Source of the DNA: Haliclystus octoradiatus
Lineage: Eukaryota; Cnidaria; Staurozoa; Stauromedusae; Haliclystidae
Reading direction: 5' to 3'
NCBI GenBank assembly: GCA_916610825.1
Contig: OU744449.1
Span: 23,449,793 to 23,513,792 of the forward strand
DNA length: 64,000 nucleotides
Shown: positions 32,601 to 43,300 of the stretch, piece by piece
How the letters are laid out: every line of letters begins with the position of its first letter
Position numbering within the stretch: position 1 is the stretch's first letter
The notes under the pieces: model-generated
Seen by the model: only the letters and a program-made list of their open reading frames with translations
Told to the model about the DNA's origin: nothing
Databases searched by the model: none
Translations under genes and position numbers: made by a program

Positions 32601-35600
32601 CAAAATAGTTCGAAATTAATTTAAATTAAGAATAATTTGGTTGTTGACGTCTGTTGATTGTTGTATGTACATTCATGCATTTAGGCCTACTTAGATTATC
32701 TGTATTTCTATGTAGAACATTTAAATTTGAATATTTCCAGGTTGGGCCTATGTATATTCTATTTCCTCAACAATTTTGCTTGATTATGGTTAACTTCTGT
32801 AGCTTTATTATGGTAGGCTTTTGCTTATTGCTACATATAAATATATATGAATAATGTTTACTTACCACTCTATTTAGTCGAACAGCTAGGATTGTATTTG
32901 GGTAGCTGTAGTTGCATATTTCTGTTCCTTTCTGTAGAAAATGAAAAATCATGATCACACAATTATAATCATGTAGGCTACTGTACTACGGTAAAACAAA
33001 GTCAAATACATTAATTACAGATAATTAAATATGTCAGAACGAAATCAAAAACACACTGCAATAGAAAAATTTTGCAGTACATGCAAATGTTTTACTAAAG
33101 CACTTAACGAGGGACATAGCCATGGTGACCAATCAAATAATACTTCTTATCAGTAGCCTGGGCCTACATATAAATGCTAAATATGTGTTTCTCTCAAGTT
33201 TTGACGGTTGCATTAGTTCGTGACTCATTCTCATTGTAAGTAATATATTACAATGCCATGCTTCAGCATGCTTTAGGAATACATTGGCCCAGCTTACTGT
33301 CTACTACTAAACTTTCCCCTTCTGCCTCTGCTATTGCTCACCAACGCCAGTTGTCTTTTTTAGGTCACATTGAAAGATCAAAGACGTATGCCCCTCAACC
33401 GCTGCATGACATACTTCACTGGCAACCTAAGTAGATGCTACGGCGGGGCTATGCGAGAGCGGTATCTTTTCATAATGTTTTGAATCGTGAATAGTGCTAT
33501 TTTAGCTATATACTAGAGCTATGTCTGACTGTGATTTGTGGCATTCTTTGTGTAGCAAACATGTAAGGTGTAAGAGGGACGGCACATTCCTATACTACTA
33601 CTACTGAGTGATATATAATCTTGATAATCAATGGTAAACGGCAAATTGATTTTGATTTGACAATAACAGCAATCAAGAAGTATCAAGTAATTAATTTTTG
33701 GTCCAAAATTAATTGTTGCATATCATCGTGAAAGTGAAAATTAAATCATAATTACATTTATTAGATATTGACAATGTCCTATTAGATGTATTACCTTGAA
33801 ATGGCAGACTTTGAGTTTTCTAGGAGCAGACAAGCTAACAATAGCAACAAGGCTACTGGAGAATAATCTTTCAACGATGCAGACATCTCCTTTGTCTAGA
33901 AAAACGACATTTACAATAGTATAAGTTTTGACTAGTCACAAAGAGGAGAATCCTGATTTCCATAAGGCAATTATCACAAACTCATACGATTTCCAATTAT
34001 TACTTTCCAATTGAGCTATTTTAAGATTTAGGCCTATCATCGTATGTAACTTATAGTGTATATAACTAGTACTAGACACACCTCAGGCACTTAATGTTTT
34101 ATAAAGACAAAATATACTTGAACCGATCAAACAATAGAATCACAGCAGGACAGTATGGACAAGGACAGTAACTTTACGGTCAAACCCTTATTAGCTCAAA
34201 TGCATATAAAAAGGTCATAGAAACGGGAAAAAGATTAAAAAATTGTTATATGATGTCTGAATTTTTATACATCACGATTCCATTCCCAAAATAGGAATCA
34301 CACATTTAGCTTAGTCTCAAATGAGATTAGAATGTGCTATATTTAGCAAAGGTTTGTACTAGAAGTGTTTGGTGCTTCACCAAGACTTCCAGCTGTGTGT
34401 TGATATCGGTCGCGTGACTGCGCCTTGCAAATTATGTAACCTATGATCTACAATCATGTAATTATTTGATTGAAATATTTAGTCATTCATTCATTCATAT
34501 ATTTAATCACTTGTTAAATATTGTTAACAGGATTTGTTGAGTTATTAAATATGTATGTAGTTCACATTTATACGCTGTTAGGCCTATGCAGAAATAAACA
34601 AATCATTCATTCATTCTTTCATTCGATCGTTAATATTGTTTTATTTTAAAATTAGCATTGATGGATTTAAAAATGATGGCATCATGTTTGCTTGATCAAA
34701 TGAAATCGCAAATCAAAAATTCCAATACAATATAAATTCGGAATTTGAATCCTTTTGAAAGTAAAATACGGTATGGTTCACTAATCACTATTTAGCATTG
34801 ATGCAGAAACAGTTATTAAAACTTTCCATGCAATCAACAGTGCTGTCTTTTAAAAGAATGACTAACAAAAACTAGGTGTGCCAATCAGTAACACTCTGCT
34901 TTAACCACTTGGGAATCTCACATACACCTAATATGTGTTGAAGTGAAATATGTGTCAATCGTGAATGTCGGGCATCATACGATATTACATATGCCTACTA
35001 CAGAATCAACAATGAATGTAAACGAGGGTAGACAAACCGATTGTGTGATATCGGATAGCAACACAGTGAACAAGTTGTACAAGCCGTCAATGCTGTACAT
35101 TTATCAACGGTCTTGACTCAAATAGTAGCTGACAAAGCAATAGCAAAAATGGAAAGGAGATCACAACGATCCTCTTTGACCATGAGCAAGCAAATGGCTG
35201 ATAGATAAATTAAATTACACAGGTGATAAACATGAACTAAACCTAAACACTGTGACTCTGTGAGACATTATAAAGAATGTAGGCATATATTGCTAACTTC
35301 CTCCAACAAATTAATAACTTCCCCCAGAGGAAGGGCTTACAGTATCTGAGTTAAGCTCAGTTTAAAATTACAATTGTAAGCAACATTAATTATTAGATAT
35401 TTCTTTGTAAGAGACTCAAAGTAAATTTATTATCATTTATTTGCCATGATTCACTGATTTCAATAAAGCATTTGTTGATATGATTTGCACTTCAGTGTTA
35501 ACTAGAAAACTTACCATAATTATGTATTTCATCTAGCTTTTCAACAGAGTTCAATGAAAGAAGACGGTAGCCTAGCCTACTGCCAACAGCAAGGGACCTA

Positions 35601-38600
35601 TGTATACAAATTACAAAATGATCAACTGTTAGATTCAAAATGAAGGAATTATAGCTCTCACTGTTGATTGATCAATTATAATGGGATAATGTATGCAATT
35701 AGAGCACTATTGGTTGGTGTTAGGTTTTTATAGAGAATGAAACGGTGCAGTTTTTACAACATTTTTATAACAACAACCCATAAAATCGAAATCTGTGAAA
35801 ATGTTTACATCATGAAATGAGCAAAAAAAAGAAACTTGGGATCCCAAAACATATTTTATCGTACGATAATCGGTGCATAGAGCCGTTGCAATTTACTTGT
35901 CAGTACAATTTAAAACATTTGTCTATAATAGGGTCAAATCAGGGGTGGCACCAGGATTTCCCGACAATGGGGCTGGCATCCCCGATAGGGGGGCTATGCC
36001 AAATTTCAATGTTACATAGAAACAATTTGGCAATAGTCTCTAATATTGGAATGGAGCTAATTCCTATTGTTTTTTACGAAATAAGTTAAAAAGTCTTCCC
36101 CGACGGGGGGGCTGAGCATCCCTGACGGGAGGGCTGTAGCCCCCTGTCCCCCTCTGGTGCCACCCCTGGGTCAAATCATAAAAAACCGAAAATCAAATTG
36201 TTATCTAAGTTGTTGTACAAGTGACTTGCCAAGTTTTCAGATAACGGATAAGTATTTATTGAGAAATGCGCATTTGAAAAAAGGAAAATTTCAAATCTTG
36301 GAAAACGGAGAATGAAAGTTAAGTGACGTCATACCGTAAAAATTACTATCACGATGAATGAGAGCGATAAGATCACTGCAAGTATCAAACATTCGTTCGT
36401 AGGATTTCGTTCATCCATTAACCAAAAAATTATTAATATTTAGAAATTTCTGGTTAGCAATCGGAATTTTTTCACCAGCCTACTGGAGCTTATAAAACAG
36501 AAATAACTTGATTAAACACAGATGTGTATATCTACTTGCGGTTATGCGGAATGGCTTGGATTGTTTCTACAAACCTAGGATTACGCCAGTATGTTTATCA
36601 GCACTAGATGTACCCATTGGAAGCAGGGTCTGACAAAAGGTTCAGTCTTCTGGAATTCCAGAGGAATAGGCAGGTCCACTAAAATTTAAGTATGTACTTT
36701 AAACATATCCATACGAAGATCAAAGGATAAGTTTAATATGCCCGATTTTTTTTTCTCAAAAATATTGACAAACCATCGAGATATCTGACTTCAAATGACA
36801 TTGCGTAACCATGGTTACGAAACGGCAAGTTTTGGTGGATGAAGGAATGTGACGTCATAATCCGGACAAAGTGAGAAATCTAGTATTATCGTGACTTGAT
36901 ATCCAAAACCGTTCATCCATCAATTCGTCATTTTTTATCCAAATTTTTTGTGAATAGTATAATCAGAACCGCTGATTTTTAAACGAGACTAAGGGTAAAG
37001 TTTTGTTTCTTTCTTCGGTTTGTCCTTTTTGTAGCGAAACAAAACAAATCTTTTCCATATCTTTCTCTCGCGGTTCCCGACCGCAAACGAACAAAAGTTC
37101 TCAGCCAGGCCGATCTGCACGTGCACACTGTTTTTGTCAAAGACCTTCAAAGTGTTCGTTCACATCAAAACGAAAAGGTTCACTCGTCTTTACCAAAGTC
37201 TCACCGAAAAGTAGGCAGCATTCACTTGGAAATATATATATATATATTAGACATTTAGAGAAGAAACCTCACTCATACATAAACGGCTTAGATCATCACT
37301 CGAGCATCAAAGTAGTGTTATTTTTATTTATCAAATCTTCGTTCTTTTATTTCGTCTGTCATGCATCATCAACTGTTGCTTGTGTTATTATCACCAGATA
37401 TAAGACGGTGAAATCGCATTCAGTGTGCATTTATTTGAATTAACAAACACTTTAAATGGACCTATTAACGCTTTACCAATTATAGATTTGGATTTATTCT
37501 AGTAAATCAGAACTCAAATTCAATAAAGTTGCCGTTTAAATGAAATATTTTACACATCGATCACGCATGCTATGACAGTTTACGTCAAGGCGTATAATTT
37601 TCTGAAAACCGAAAAGCAATTTATGATTCATTTTGCATTGATTAACAAATATTTACTTGGACCAATGATTAATCATGCAGTTTGTGTGAAGGCAATGGTC
37701 GATATTGATGTAGTAGCTATATTTAGCTATATATTTTATCCCATTGATCAGCTAAGACAGTGAATGTAGTTTTTGTAGAATCGTGGTAGAATCATAGCTA
37801 CAATAAATTTGATCCTATAATAGGCCATATGATTCGCGAGAAAATAACGTGGATAATTTGCTAATAAATGGTAGATCATACAACTCCTTTCACTTATTTT
37901 CCAACTTGTTTGAAACTTTATGTGTGTTATTTGAAATTCAAATAATTTGTTAAGCTAGTCTACCATCCTTGTTCCTTCTCGCTTCGACAATCGAACCATG
38001 CTCGAACGTAGACAAAAACAACATAAATTGATATAAATATTTCAGAGCGATTTCCATTGATGAATATTTCAGGTCACCGTAATAAGTTTTTTGAAGTCAG
38101 CCTTCAATATTTTGAACAGGAACAGCAGTGCTAATGGAAATGATTACATTTAAATTTGACGTTTAACGATACCAATAATTACAAAAAATGCTAAAGTCTC
38201 CATTGTTTAGCGGAGTGTGATTTTGTTCTGTCCGGGAAATGACGTCATAATATAGCAAGCCAATCACAAATCGTTTTGACGTTCTACGAAATTTTTGGAT
38301 TTAAAACTCAGAAATGAAGGGTTTTTGGAAATTTTTTTGGAATTTTTATCAGTTTTATGGAATTCTGCGGGTATGATATATCCGAAACACGAATAAAATC
38401 AACTTTGAAATTTTTAGTGGACCTGCCTATTAAAACAATTTCTTCTTAAGTTTTTTGTTGATGTTTGATTAATAAATCATTAAAAATGTCAACTCTGTTC
38501 TGAATTTGCTCTAGCCTTCGAGCATCTAGGAATCCAGGATTCCTGCTTTTGTCGAACTCTGATTGGAAGAAATCAAATAACCCAGAAATATCCTACTGAT

Positions 38601-39088
38601 CACGTCTTTAGGCATGCATCAGCTTACAATATAATAGATCTTGTAATCGGTTTTGACCTCATTAACTTAGCCCAGATGAGTCTTAAAACGTGCATTTTTG
38701 AATTGTTGAATGATGGAGCTTAATTAGGCTACATAGTTTGGAATTTGTATATTAATACGACTCTGAGTTTGTTAGGTAAAAACGGTCAAGATACATAAGT
38801 AATGAATAGCCTAGCCAACATGAATGTTAGGGTAATTGAGTTCCATGATGAAACGTTGTTCATTGTTCAAGAGCACAATGAACAGTAGGCCTAGTTTATT
38901 TGCCAAAAATATATCTATATACAGACAATGTGAACATGAAATAGTACTAAATTAGATTCATAATAAAAGTAATTGTTGTTCGTTTCACAATTGTTAGTAA
39001 ACATGATAATAACTCACGTGCAATCCTGGTTGCAGTTGACAAAAAGCAAATCACCCTGAGGATCACCTCCATTTGCTGCCAAATTCAT
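20601..39088 (-). CDS. WIPI2: WIPI2/ATG18-family autophagy beta-propeller protein, complete (16 coding exons)
   Basis: PROPPIN-family WD-repeat protein that binds PI3P on the forming autophagosome and, as WIPI2 in animals, recruits ATG16L1. Coding exons, 5' to 3': 39018-39088, 35515-35597, 33795-33895, 32866-32931, 32233-32289, 30631-30670, 29756-29817, 29018-29053, 28179-28271, 27407-27474, 26607-26714, 25333-25469, 23980-24007, 22512-22619, 21622-21658, 20601-20774. They total 1269 nt, 422 residues plus TAG, usual for the family. Seen motifs: [39 protein letters not shown], the propeller block [14 protein letters not shown], the phosphoinositide-binding [10 protein letters not shown] (FRRG at about residues 220-223), [12 protein letters not shown] and [23 protein letters not shown]. 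The C-terminal exon is a Ser/Pro-rich tail ending in [12 protein letters not shown]. The ATG at 39086-39088 is the first in frame and matches the short family N-terminus. WIPI1 and WIPI2 are close paralogues; the symbol rests on overall resemblance to WIPI2. Confidence 0.95.
20871..21077 (-). repeat. 208 bp inverted repeat, right copy (WIPI2 last intron)
   Basis: Near-identical reverse complement of 17682-17889; lies between WIPI2 exons 21622-21658 and 20601-20774. Confidence 0.95.
21738..21835. repeat. Dispersed repeat D (TTCATGAAC-rich)
   Basis: GTTCATGAACATTATT, CTCATGAACAGTTCATGAAC and CATGAACTTTTCGCAGGGG match the other copies of this family. Confidence 0.45.
22163..22244. mobile_element. 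Pogo-like MITE, internally deleted copy
   Basis: Starts TACAGTAAACCTGTTACAAT and ends GATCAGGTTTCAGTG; the middle is missing. Confidence 0.7.
22352..22476. repeat. Dispersed repeat B, near-full copy
   Basis: GTCCGACAAAAGTAGGAATCC at one end and AGAAGTTTTGTCGAGCACTG at the other, with GCAAATTCAGAAGAAAATTGA between. Confidence 0.6.
22650..22885 (-). mobile_element. tRNA-derived SINE-like element
   Basis: On the minus strand: GTGGTTAGGG, then the B-box-like GGGTTCAATCCC, a body sharing CACTAT and TTGGCGTC-type words with the plus-strand copy at 29958, AATCAATTAACC, and an AT-rich tail with ATGATGATGATAAT. Two diverged copies in one window support a dispersed SINE family. Confidence 0.65.
23474..23699 (-). 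mobile_element. Foldback insertion with 43 bp perfect inverted arms, possible Penelope-like end fragment
   Basis: Inserted into the MITE above with a 12 bp duplication AATTGACTATTA (23464-23475 and 23688-23699). Arms 23474-23516 and 23580-23622 are perfect inverted repeats of 43 bp around a 63 nt loop, followed by a tail of about 65 bp. The long target duplication argues for target-primed retroposition rather than cut-and-paste. Penelope-like elements are known to carry hammerhead ribozymes in their terminal repeats and to leave inverted ends; that assignment is inference. Confidence 0.6.
23505..23544 (-). ncRNA. Hammerhead-ribozyme-like motif
   Basis: Minus strand, 5' to 3': UUGC (stem I), CUGAUGA core, CGCC-UU-GGCG (stem II, flanked by a U-U mismatch), GAA core, ACU-UCA-AGU (short stem III), A at the cleavage position, GCAA (stem I partner). 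All invariant core bases are present. Weak points: the U-U pair next to the core where active hammerheads usually have G-C, a tight stem II loop, and A rather than C before the cleavage site. It is transcribed in sense with the WIPI2 intron. Stems I and III overlap one arm of the 43 bp foldback, so the two folds compete. Confidence 0.55.
24201..24525. mobile_element. Second pogo-like MITE family (about 325 bp)
   Basis: Ends ATTCAACTGTTTATAGTGTC and TTATAAACGGTTTCTACTGTA are imperfectly inverted; internal words CGGCTATA and GTTTATAACG recur. Only one copy in the window. Confidence 0.5.
24897..25178. mobile_element. hAT-type MITE (282 bp) with perfect 8 bp TSD
   Basis: 31 bp inverted ends starting CAGAGCCATCTATTTACAAG; GTCTCTAC flanks both sides (24889-24896 and 25179-25186). 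No transposase frame; the 62-residue frame inside is not gene-like. In a WIPI2 intron. Confidence 0.9.
25712..25892. mobile_element. Pogo-like MITE, full copy
   Basis: Starts TACAGTGAAACCTGAATATA and ends AAACGGGTTTGACTGTA. Confidence 0.85.
26060..26178. repeat. Dispersed repeat D (TTCATGAAC-rich)
   Basis: TTCATGAACTGTTCATGAAC, CACAAACTATTCATGAACTCC and TTTTTTGCAGGGGT, as in 44315-44366. Confidence 0.45.
26462..26577. repeat. Dispersed repeat C, diverged copy
   Basis: ACCCTCTCTGGTGCAAATGAA, GGAAAATTGAATCAATTTC and ATGTGGGGATATTAGG match the family. Confidence 0.5.
27907..28088. mobile_element. Pogo-like MITE, full copy
   Basis: Starts CATTCAAACCTGTTATAACG and ends TATACAGGTTTCACTGTA; two-half structure intact. 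Confidence 0.85.
28349..28532. repeat. Dispersed repeat B, most complete copy
   Basis: GGTCCGACAAAGGTAGGAATCC at the left; AAATTCAGAAGAAAATGTTG, CAGAAGGATGAGCCTTTTGTG at the right. Serves as the reference for the interrupted copy at 36628-38575. Confidence 0.65.
28775..28862. mobile_element. Pogo-like MITE, diverged right-half fragment
   Basis: ATTGAATTTACCCTGTATAC, CATAACGGTCAATTTCTCTA and CAGCTGGCTTTTAAGTAACG resemble the second half of the family. Confidence 0.5.
29430..29600. mobile_element. Pogo-like MITE, near-full copy
   Basis: Starts TAGAGTCAAACCTGTTATAG and ends TATATACAGGTTTCACTGTA, with a short deletion near the right end. Confidence 0.85.
29958..30175 (+). mobile_element. tRNA-derived SINE-like element
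   Basis: GTGGTTAGGGGGTTGGA (A-box region), TTAGGTTCAATCTCT (B-box-like), GTACTATTGGTTGGCGTC, CCAACCAATTAACCAT and an ATGATGAATAAAAATC tail. Same layout as the minus-strand copy at 22650-22885. Confidence 0.65.
31159..31202. promoter_or_regulatory. Pair of X-box-like (RFX) palindromes
   Basis: GTTGTCATGACAAC (31159-31172) and GTTGTCATGGCAAC (31189-31202), spaced 30 bp start to start, in a WIPI2 intron. Both resemble the palindromic RFX site GTNRCC-N-RGYAAC. Could equally be part of a repeat. Confidence 0.3.
33270..33608 (+). mobile_element. LINE (non-LTR retrotransposon) 3' fragment
   Basis: A 54-codon open stretch (33270-33431, stop at 33432) reads [18 protein letters not shown] then [13 protein letters not shown], matching the C-terminal end of LINE reverse transcriptases (IxWP...LSFLGHxxR). 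The following 150 bp (CTTTTCATAATGTTTTG to the ACTACTACTACTGAG tail) match 44165-44315 on the other strand. Decayed. Confidence 0.7.
35940..36168. mobile_element. hAT-type MITE (229 bp) with perfect 8 bp TSD
   Basis: Ends CAGGGGTGGCACCAG and CTGGTGCCACCCCTG are perfect inverted repeats; GGTCAAAT flanks both sides (35932-35939, 36169-36176). GC-rich, with internal GACGGGGGGGCT-type subrepeats. In WIPI2 intron 1. Confidence 0.9.
36628..38575. repeat. Dispersed repeat B, split by the 1.76 kb insertion
   Basis: Left piece GTCTGACAAAAGGTTCAGTC to CCAGAGGAA (36628-36666); right piece AAACAATTTCTTCTTAAG to GGATTCCTGCTTTTGTCGAA (38430-38575). The two pieces together follow the copy at 28349-28532 read in reverse. 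Confidence 0.6.
36669..38427. mobile_element. TIR DNA element (1759 bp), TA-flanked, non-autonomous
   Basis: Ends GGCAGGTCCACTAAAATTT and the inverted TTTTTAGTGGACCTGCC, flanked by TA on each side (36667-36668, 38428-38429). Inner inverted pair around TGACGTCATAAT (about 36848 and 38240). It holds a 146-codon frame at 37003-37443 with no recognisable domain, so it is treated as non-coding. Tc1/mariner-like by its TA target (inference). Confidence 0.7.
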
Positions 39089-39288
39089 TAGGAAAAGCAA
39101 ATGTAAACCCCTTGATTAATACAGCCAATCTACAGTAAATAGCTTTAACTCAGCATTTATCGAATTTACAATGTTACTGAGCACTACATTGCAATTCTAT
39201 AACGATATAAGTGGAATATTATTGTGTCGTTTGTGGACAAGACAAGAAACAATATGGAAAATTTCAAGATAAAACAACAACACGACTG

Positions 39289-39304
39289 TTTACGCATGCG
39301 TAAA
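39289..39304. promoter_or_regulatory. NRF1-like palindrome upstream of WIPI2
   Basis: TTTACGCATGCGTAAA, a perfect 16 bp palindrome about 200 bp upstream of the WIPI2 start codon, related to the NRF1 half-site pair around GCATGC. Motif match only. Confidence 0.35.
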
Positions 39305-39697
39305 ACTAGATCACGACACGATGCCTTTAAAAAATATTTCAGCGGTTGTCGTCCTTCATTTGATAATTACGTCATCTAAACAATGCACATGTGTATATTA
39401 TCGTAAAATATATGCAGACTAGATTCCCTCTACTGTCTCATCATTATGATCCAAATTAGATCTGGCTTTGCACGCACATTTTACATGAAATGTGATAATT
39501 GTCCAAAGTTATGATATTTTTGGACTAATCCAATCTGATATGTACAATGAATTCTGATTAGGATTGGCAACAATTGGAGTAATACGTCATTAACAATTAA
39601 GAGATCATTGGACAGATTCTAACAGATTCTATAACATGGAGATTTACCAGCCAGATCAAAATGAATTTTTTGAACTACTGTAGATCCAAGTTAGATC

Positions 39698-39773
39698 TAG
39701 CCTGCGTACCTGCCCCAAGGTTTTTTCATAAACTATTGTTTCAGATAAAACCTTGGGGTTGGTACGCAGGCTA
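39698..39773. mobile_element. Very short TIR element (76 bp) with 9 bp TSD
   Basis: TAGCCTGCGTACC and GGTACGCAGGCTA inverted ends, extended inward by CCAAGGTTTT/AAAACCTTGG. AGTTAGATC flanks both sides (39689-39697, 39774-39782). It lies about 610 bp upstream of the WIPI2 start. The 9 bp duplication and TAGCCT start match the 15990-17033 element. Confidence 0.85.
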
Positions 39774-40202
39774 AGTTAGATCTGGTTCTGGGCATACATT
39801 ACAATATAAGTGTAATATTCAAGCCACCTCCATCTTATCCCAGGTTGGCATTGGGGTATCTATCCCATAAGGCACCAGTATAGAAGATTTTCAGGTACGC
39901 ATAATGACAAATGGACCAATTAGCAAGCATCTTTCATAAAAAGTTGACAGACGCAAACTAAATGATGTCTACAAACCAGTAATAAACAACACAATTACAT
40001 AATCAGTGGTGTAAGTGAAATATTTTTAGAATAAAAATTATCTAAATTGATCTAACATGCAAGGAAAGAGTACACAATTGACAGACATAAAGGCAAATAC
40101 ACCGGGCAGTATCTAATCAAAACCAACATAACAAATATCAGGGGTTTAGATTTTGTTTCATTATCCACATTGCATTTGTATAGATTCCAGTATCTCCAGC
40201 TC

Positions 40203-40208
40203 TTTATT
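40203..40208 (-). terminator. Candidate poly(A) signal of GSPT1
   Basis: AATAAA on the minus strand about 125 nt after the GSPT1 stop codon. Confidence 0.4.
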
Positions 40209-40330
40209 GATGATCAAAACTTTTCTTTTGGCCAAGGGAGATAGCAAATAATATATATTTTACTCTTTTTATCATAGAAGAGCTTGCCGATTTTATCATT
40301 ATGTTTGTCCATATGATTGAACAGTTTAAA

Positions 40331-43300
40331 TTATTTTTGTTCAGATTTATGATGAATTTTCAATACTTTTCCCATGGCAATTGTTTTACCTGTAAGCAAA
40401 ATCCAACAATAAATTATTCCAAACAAAAATACACATTCAAAAGAAGAGGAATGTAGTATAGATAGCAGAGACGTGAAATGTTAATTCAAAAAGAGATGTC
40501 TCCCATCATCATTATCATCATCATCATCATTTATTCAGAACTTGAATAAGCTAAAAGCTTTTTTTCACAAGACTGATTTATAAATATATAGATATACATA
40601 TAATAACAATACAATTTTACAACAATATACTTTACAGGATAGACATTTGAAGAAAGATTTGATTAACTTAATTATGTTATTCCGTGTAAGATGTCTCCCA
40701 AATGTGTTACTATTTTCTCAATAAATAATAGATTAATTTATGAAAATCAGTTCTAGACCAGTTAAGGCACGGCCAAATTAATTTATTTTCATTGGTAGGA
40801 TTTCTTTGAGAACAATAGAATTCAGAACATCTTCAAAATACATAAAAATGAAATTCAACATTGGCCAACAATCCTAAAAAGTGAGAGTGGCCAATGGCCA
40901 AATGACCTTTACTGCTGGTGACCCAGAGAGCTCGTAAAACAATAGGTCTAAATGTCTTTGAACGATTAATCTATTCTGAATCGAATCTTGTCCCCAATTA
41001 ATCAATTCCAAAAACTTCCAAATCGACCCATCACAAGATGACGTATGAATGCAAGGGTATGTATGGAGAATGGAAAATTGAAATAACTTTTATGTAAGGA
41101 TATCAAGCAAGGTGGGACATTAAAAAGGCGGTATTAACCGATTTTGGCTAAATTGTTGGGCTGAAGAATATTTTTGAGGCTTAAGCCACGATTTACAATA
41201 AGAAACGTACTGTAGTAGGTTGTTTCAAACAATTCAAACTATAGCCGGGGCTTGTAATTAAATTATCAATTATTCAAATACCTTCATCACGCAGAGTGAA
41301 CCGTCCCATAGGTGTAAAATCAGCAAATGTTTCCATACAGATAACATTATTTGTTTTAAATCTTGCTATACAAATTGTGTCTTGTTTGACAAATCTAAAT
41401 ATCAAACAAACAATTGATGTAATTAAAATTAGCATATTACGAGCTAATGATGACATCATAATAGGATATGCAGGGCAATATCATTTGAGCAAAGCACAAT
41501 CGTAATACTGTACATGATAATAAGATCAGTAAAACAAACAACAATTGGTAACAACACAACATTAATCTTTATTTTCAAGACGTTACAGTCAAACCTGTTA
41601 TAACAGTCACCTCTAAAGCTGCTACCTGTCTATAGTGGTCACTCTTTCAATGTCTAAAAATCTAAAATAGTATTTTCTATTTAATCAAACCTGTATCTGT
41701 ATATAAAGGCCACATGTCTATAGTGGTCAATTTGTCTACCTCTCTTAGCTGGCTGTTATATACAGGTTTCACTGTATTAGAAATATACAAACTAATTAGC
41801 TTCATATAAATACAGTTTTTATAATTTTAAATTAGTCAATTTTAAATTTAAATTGCTATTGATTACAAGTTGAAATCAAAACGTTGTGAAAATAAAGACT
41901 AATGCTGTTACCAATTGTTTGTTTTTTACTGTTCAATGTGTACCGCAGAAGCTTTGCGATTATTATAATGAGAGTAAGAATAAAAACAGTATGTATAATT
42001 TTACACAAATCTTGCACTGTAGATTGTCAAAGTTGTAGATGCTTTAAAATTCCCCGAAAACCTATATAATTCTCACCTTGGTCTCTGCTTACTTTTTTCA
42101 CCAGATTTTCTATCGATTGTTGCAATTAGAGCCTATTAGATCATTAAAACCACAATTAAGCATTCGTAGTCGTTGCAAAGTAGTTATAAATCGAATCTAA
42201 TTAAATCAGTGACCATACTTACAATAAGTTTGACTTCTTCAACTGCATTGTGAATATGTAATACAGCACCATAACCAGCGCAGATAATTGATTTATGTTC
42301 TAAAATTACAACCTAGGCAGAAACGACAATATGATCAGATTCATATATTTCATTCTGCACGTTTGCTCGGTTTTGCTGCATTTAGAGCTTAGGAACTAAG
42401 GGCATGCACCAACACTTTTCCAATAATATTTATAAAGTAATGAATTTAAAGCTATGACTTACAGCCTGATAATTGCAGAGAGAATGGCATAGTTGGAAAA
42501 CGAGAAAATCACGAGTATTTTGACAGATAGGCACCAAGTCCTCCTTCCTTGAAAATTGAAATTTTAATTTCAAATCATATCATGCGTGAACCGCTTACCT
42601 GGGCATCAAAGACACGTCCAGTGTTGCATAATATGTCTGGCGAACAAAGGATAAATCCAGGAAGGACTTCCTAAAGAAAAGCAAGAAGATCAACATAGTT
42701 ATTACAATCATCGTGCTAGCATAAGACACAGATATTTTCTCCATATATTCCATCTGAAAGTTTACAAGGAGTTGAGACATTTTGAGCATCAGCCCTGTGG
42801 AAATGCACACTATTCCCAAATAGGAAGACCAGAACCAATTTGAGTCTGATAAGCATGACACACCATTCACAAATAGGAAGACCAGAACCAATTTGAGTCA
42901 GGTAAGTATGATACACCATTCCCAAATAGGAAGACCAGAACCAATTTGAGTCTGATAAGCATGACACACCATTCACAAATCGGAAGACCAGAACCAATTT
43001 GAGTCGGGTAAGCATGACAGCCATTCCCAAATAGGAAGACCAGAACCAATTTGAGTCCGGTAAGCATGACACACCATTCACAAATAGGAATACTAGAACC
43101 AATTTGAGTCCGGTAAGCATGTTATAGCCGTATTCGTAGACCTAAAAGATTGTGATATCAAAAAGAATTAGTGTCGTACAGTTATATTAATAATCATTTC
43201 ACCTCTTCTTCAACACCAGTGATTTTTAATTTGACATTTTCACCAGCTTTACATGATGATTTCTCATTTTCATCGGCTCCAGTTATTGATAAGATTTTCA

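Noticed and set aside
37003..37443. 146-codon plus-strand frame
   Set aside because: No recognisable domain and lies inside a TIR element; kept only as a point to check in the findings.
42595..43120. Overlapping minus-strand frames with repeated LVLVFLF
   Set aside because: Produced by the 53 bp tandem repeat; the real GSPT1 exon 42599-42670 is in a different reading context.
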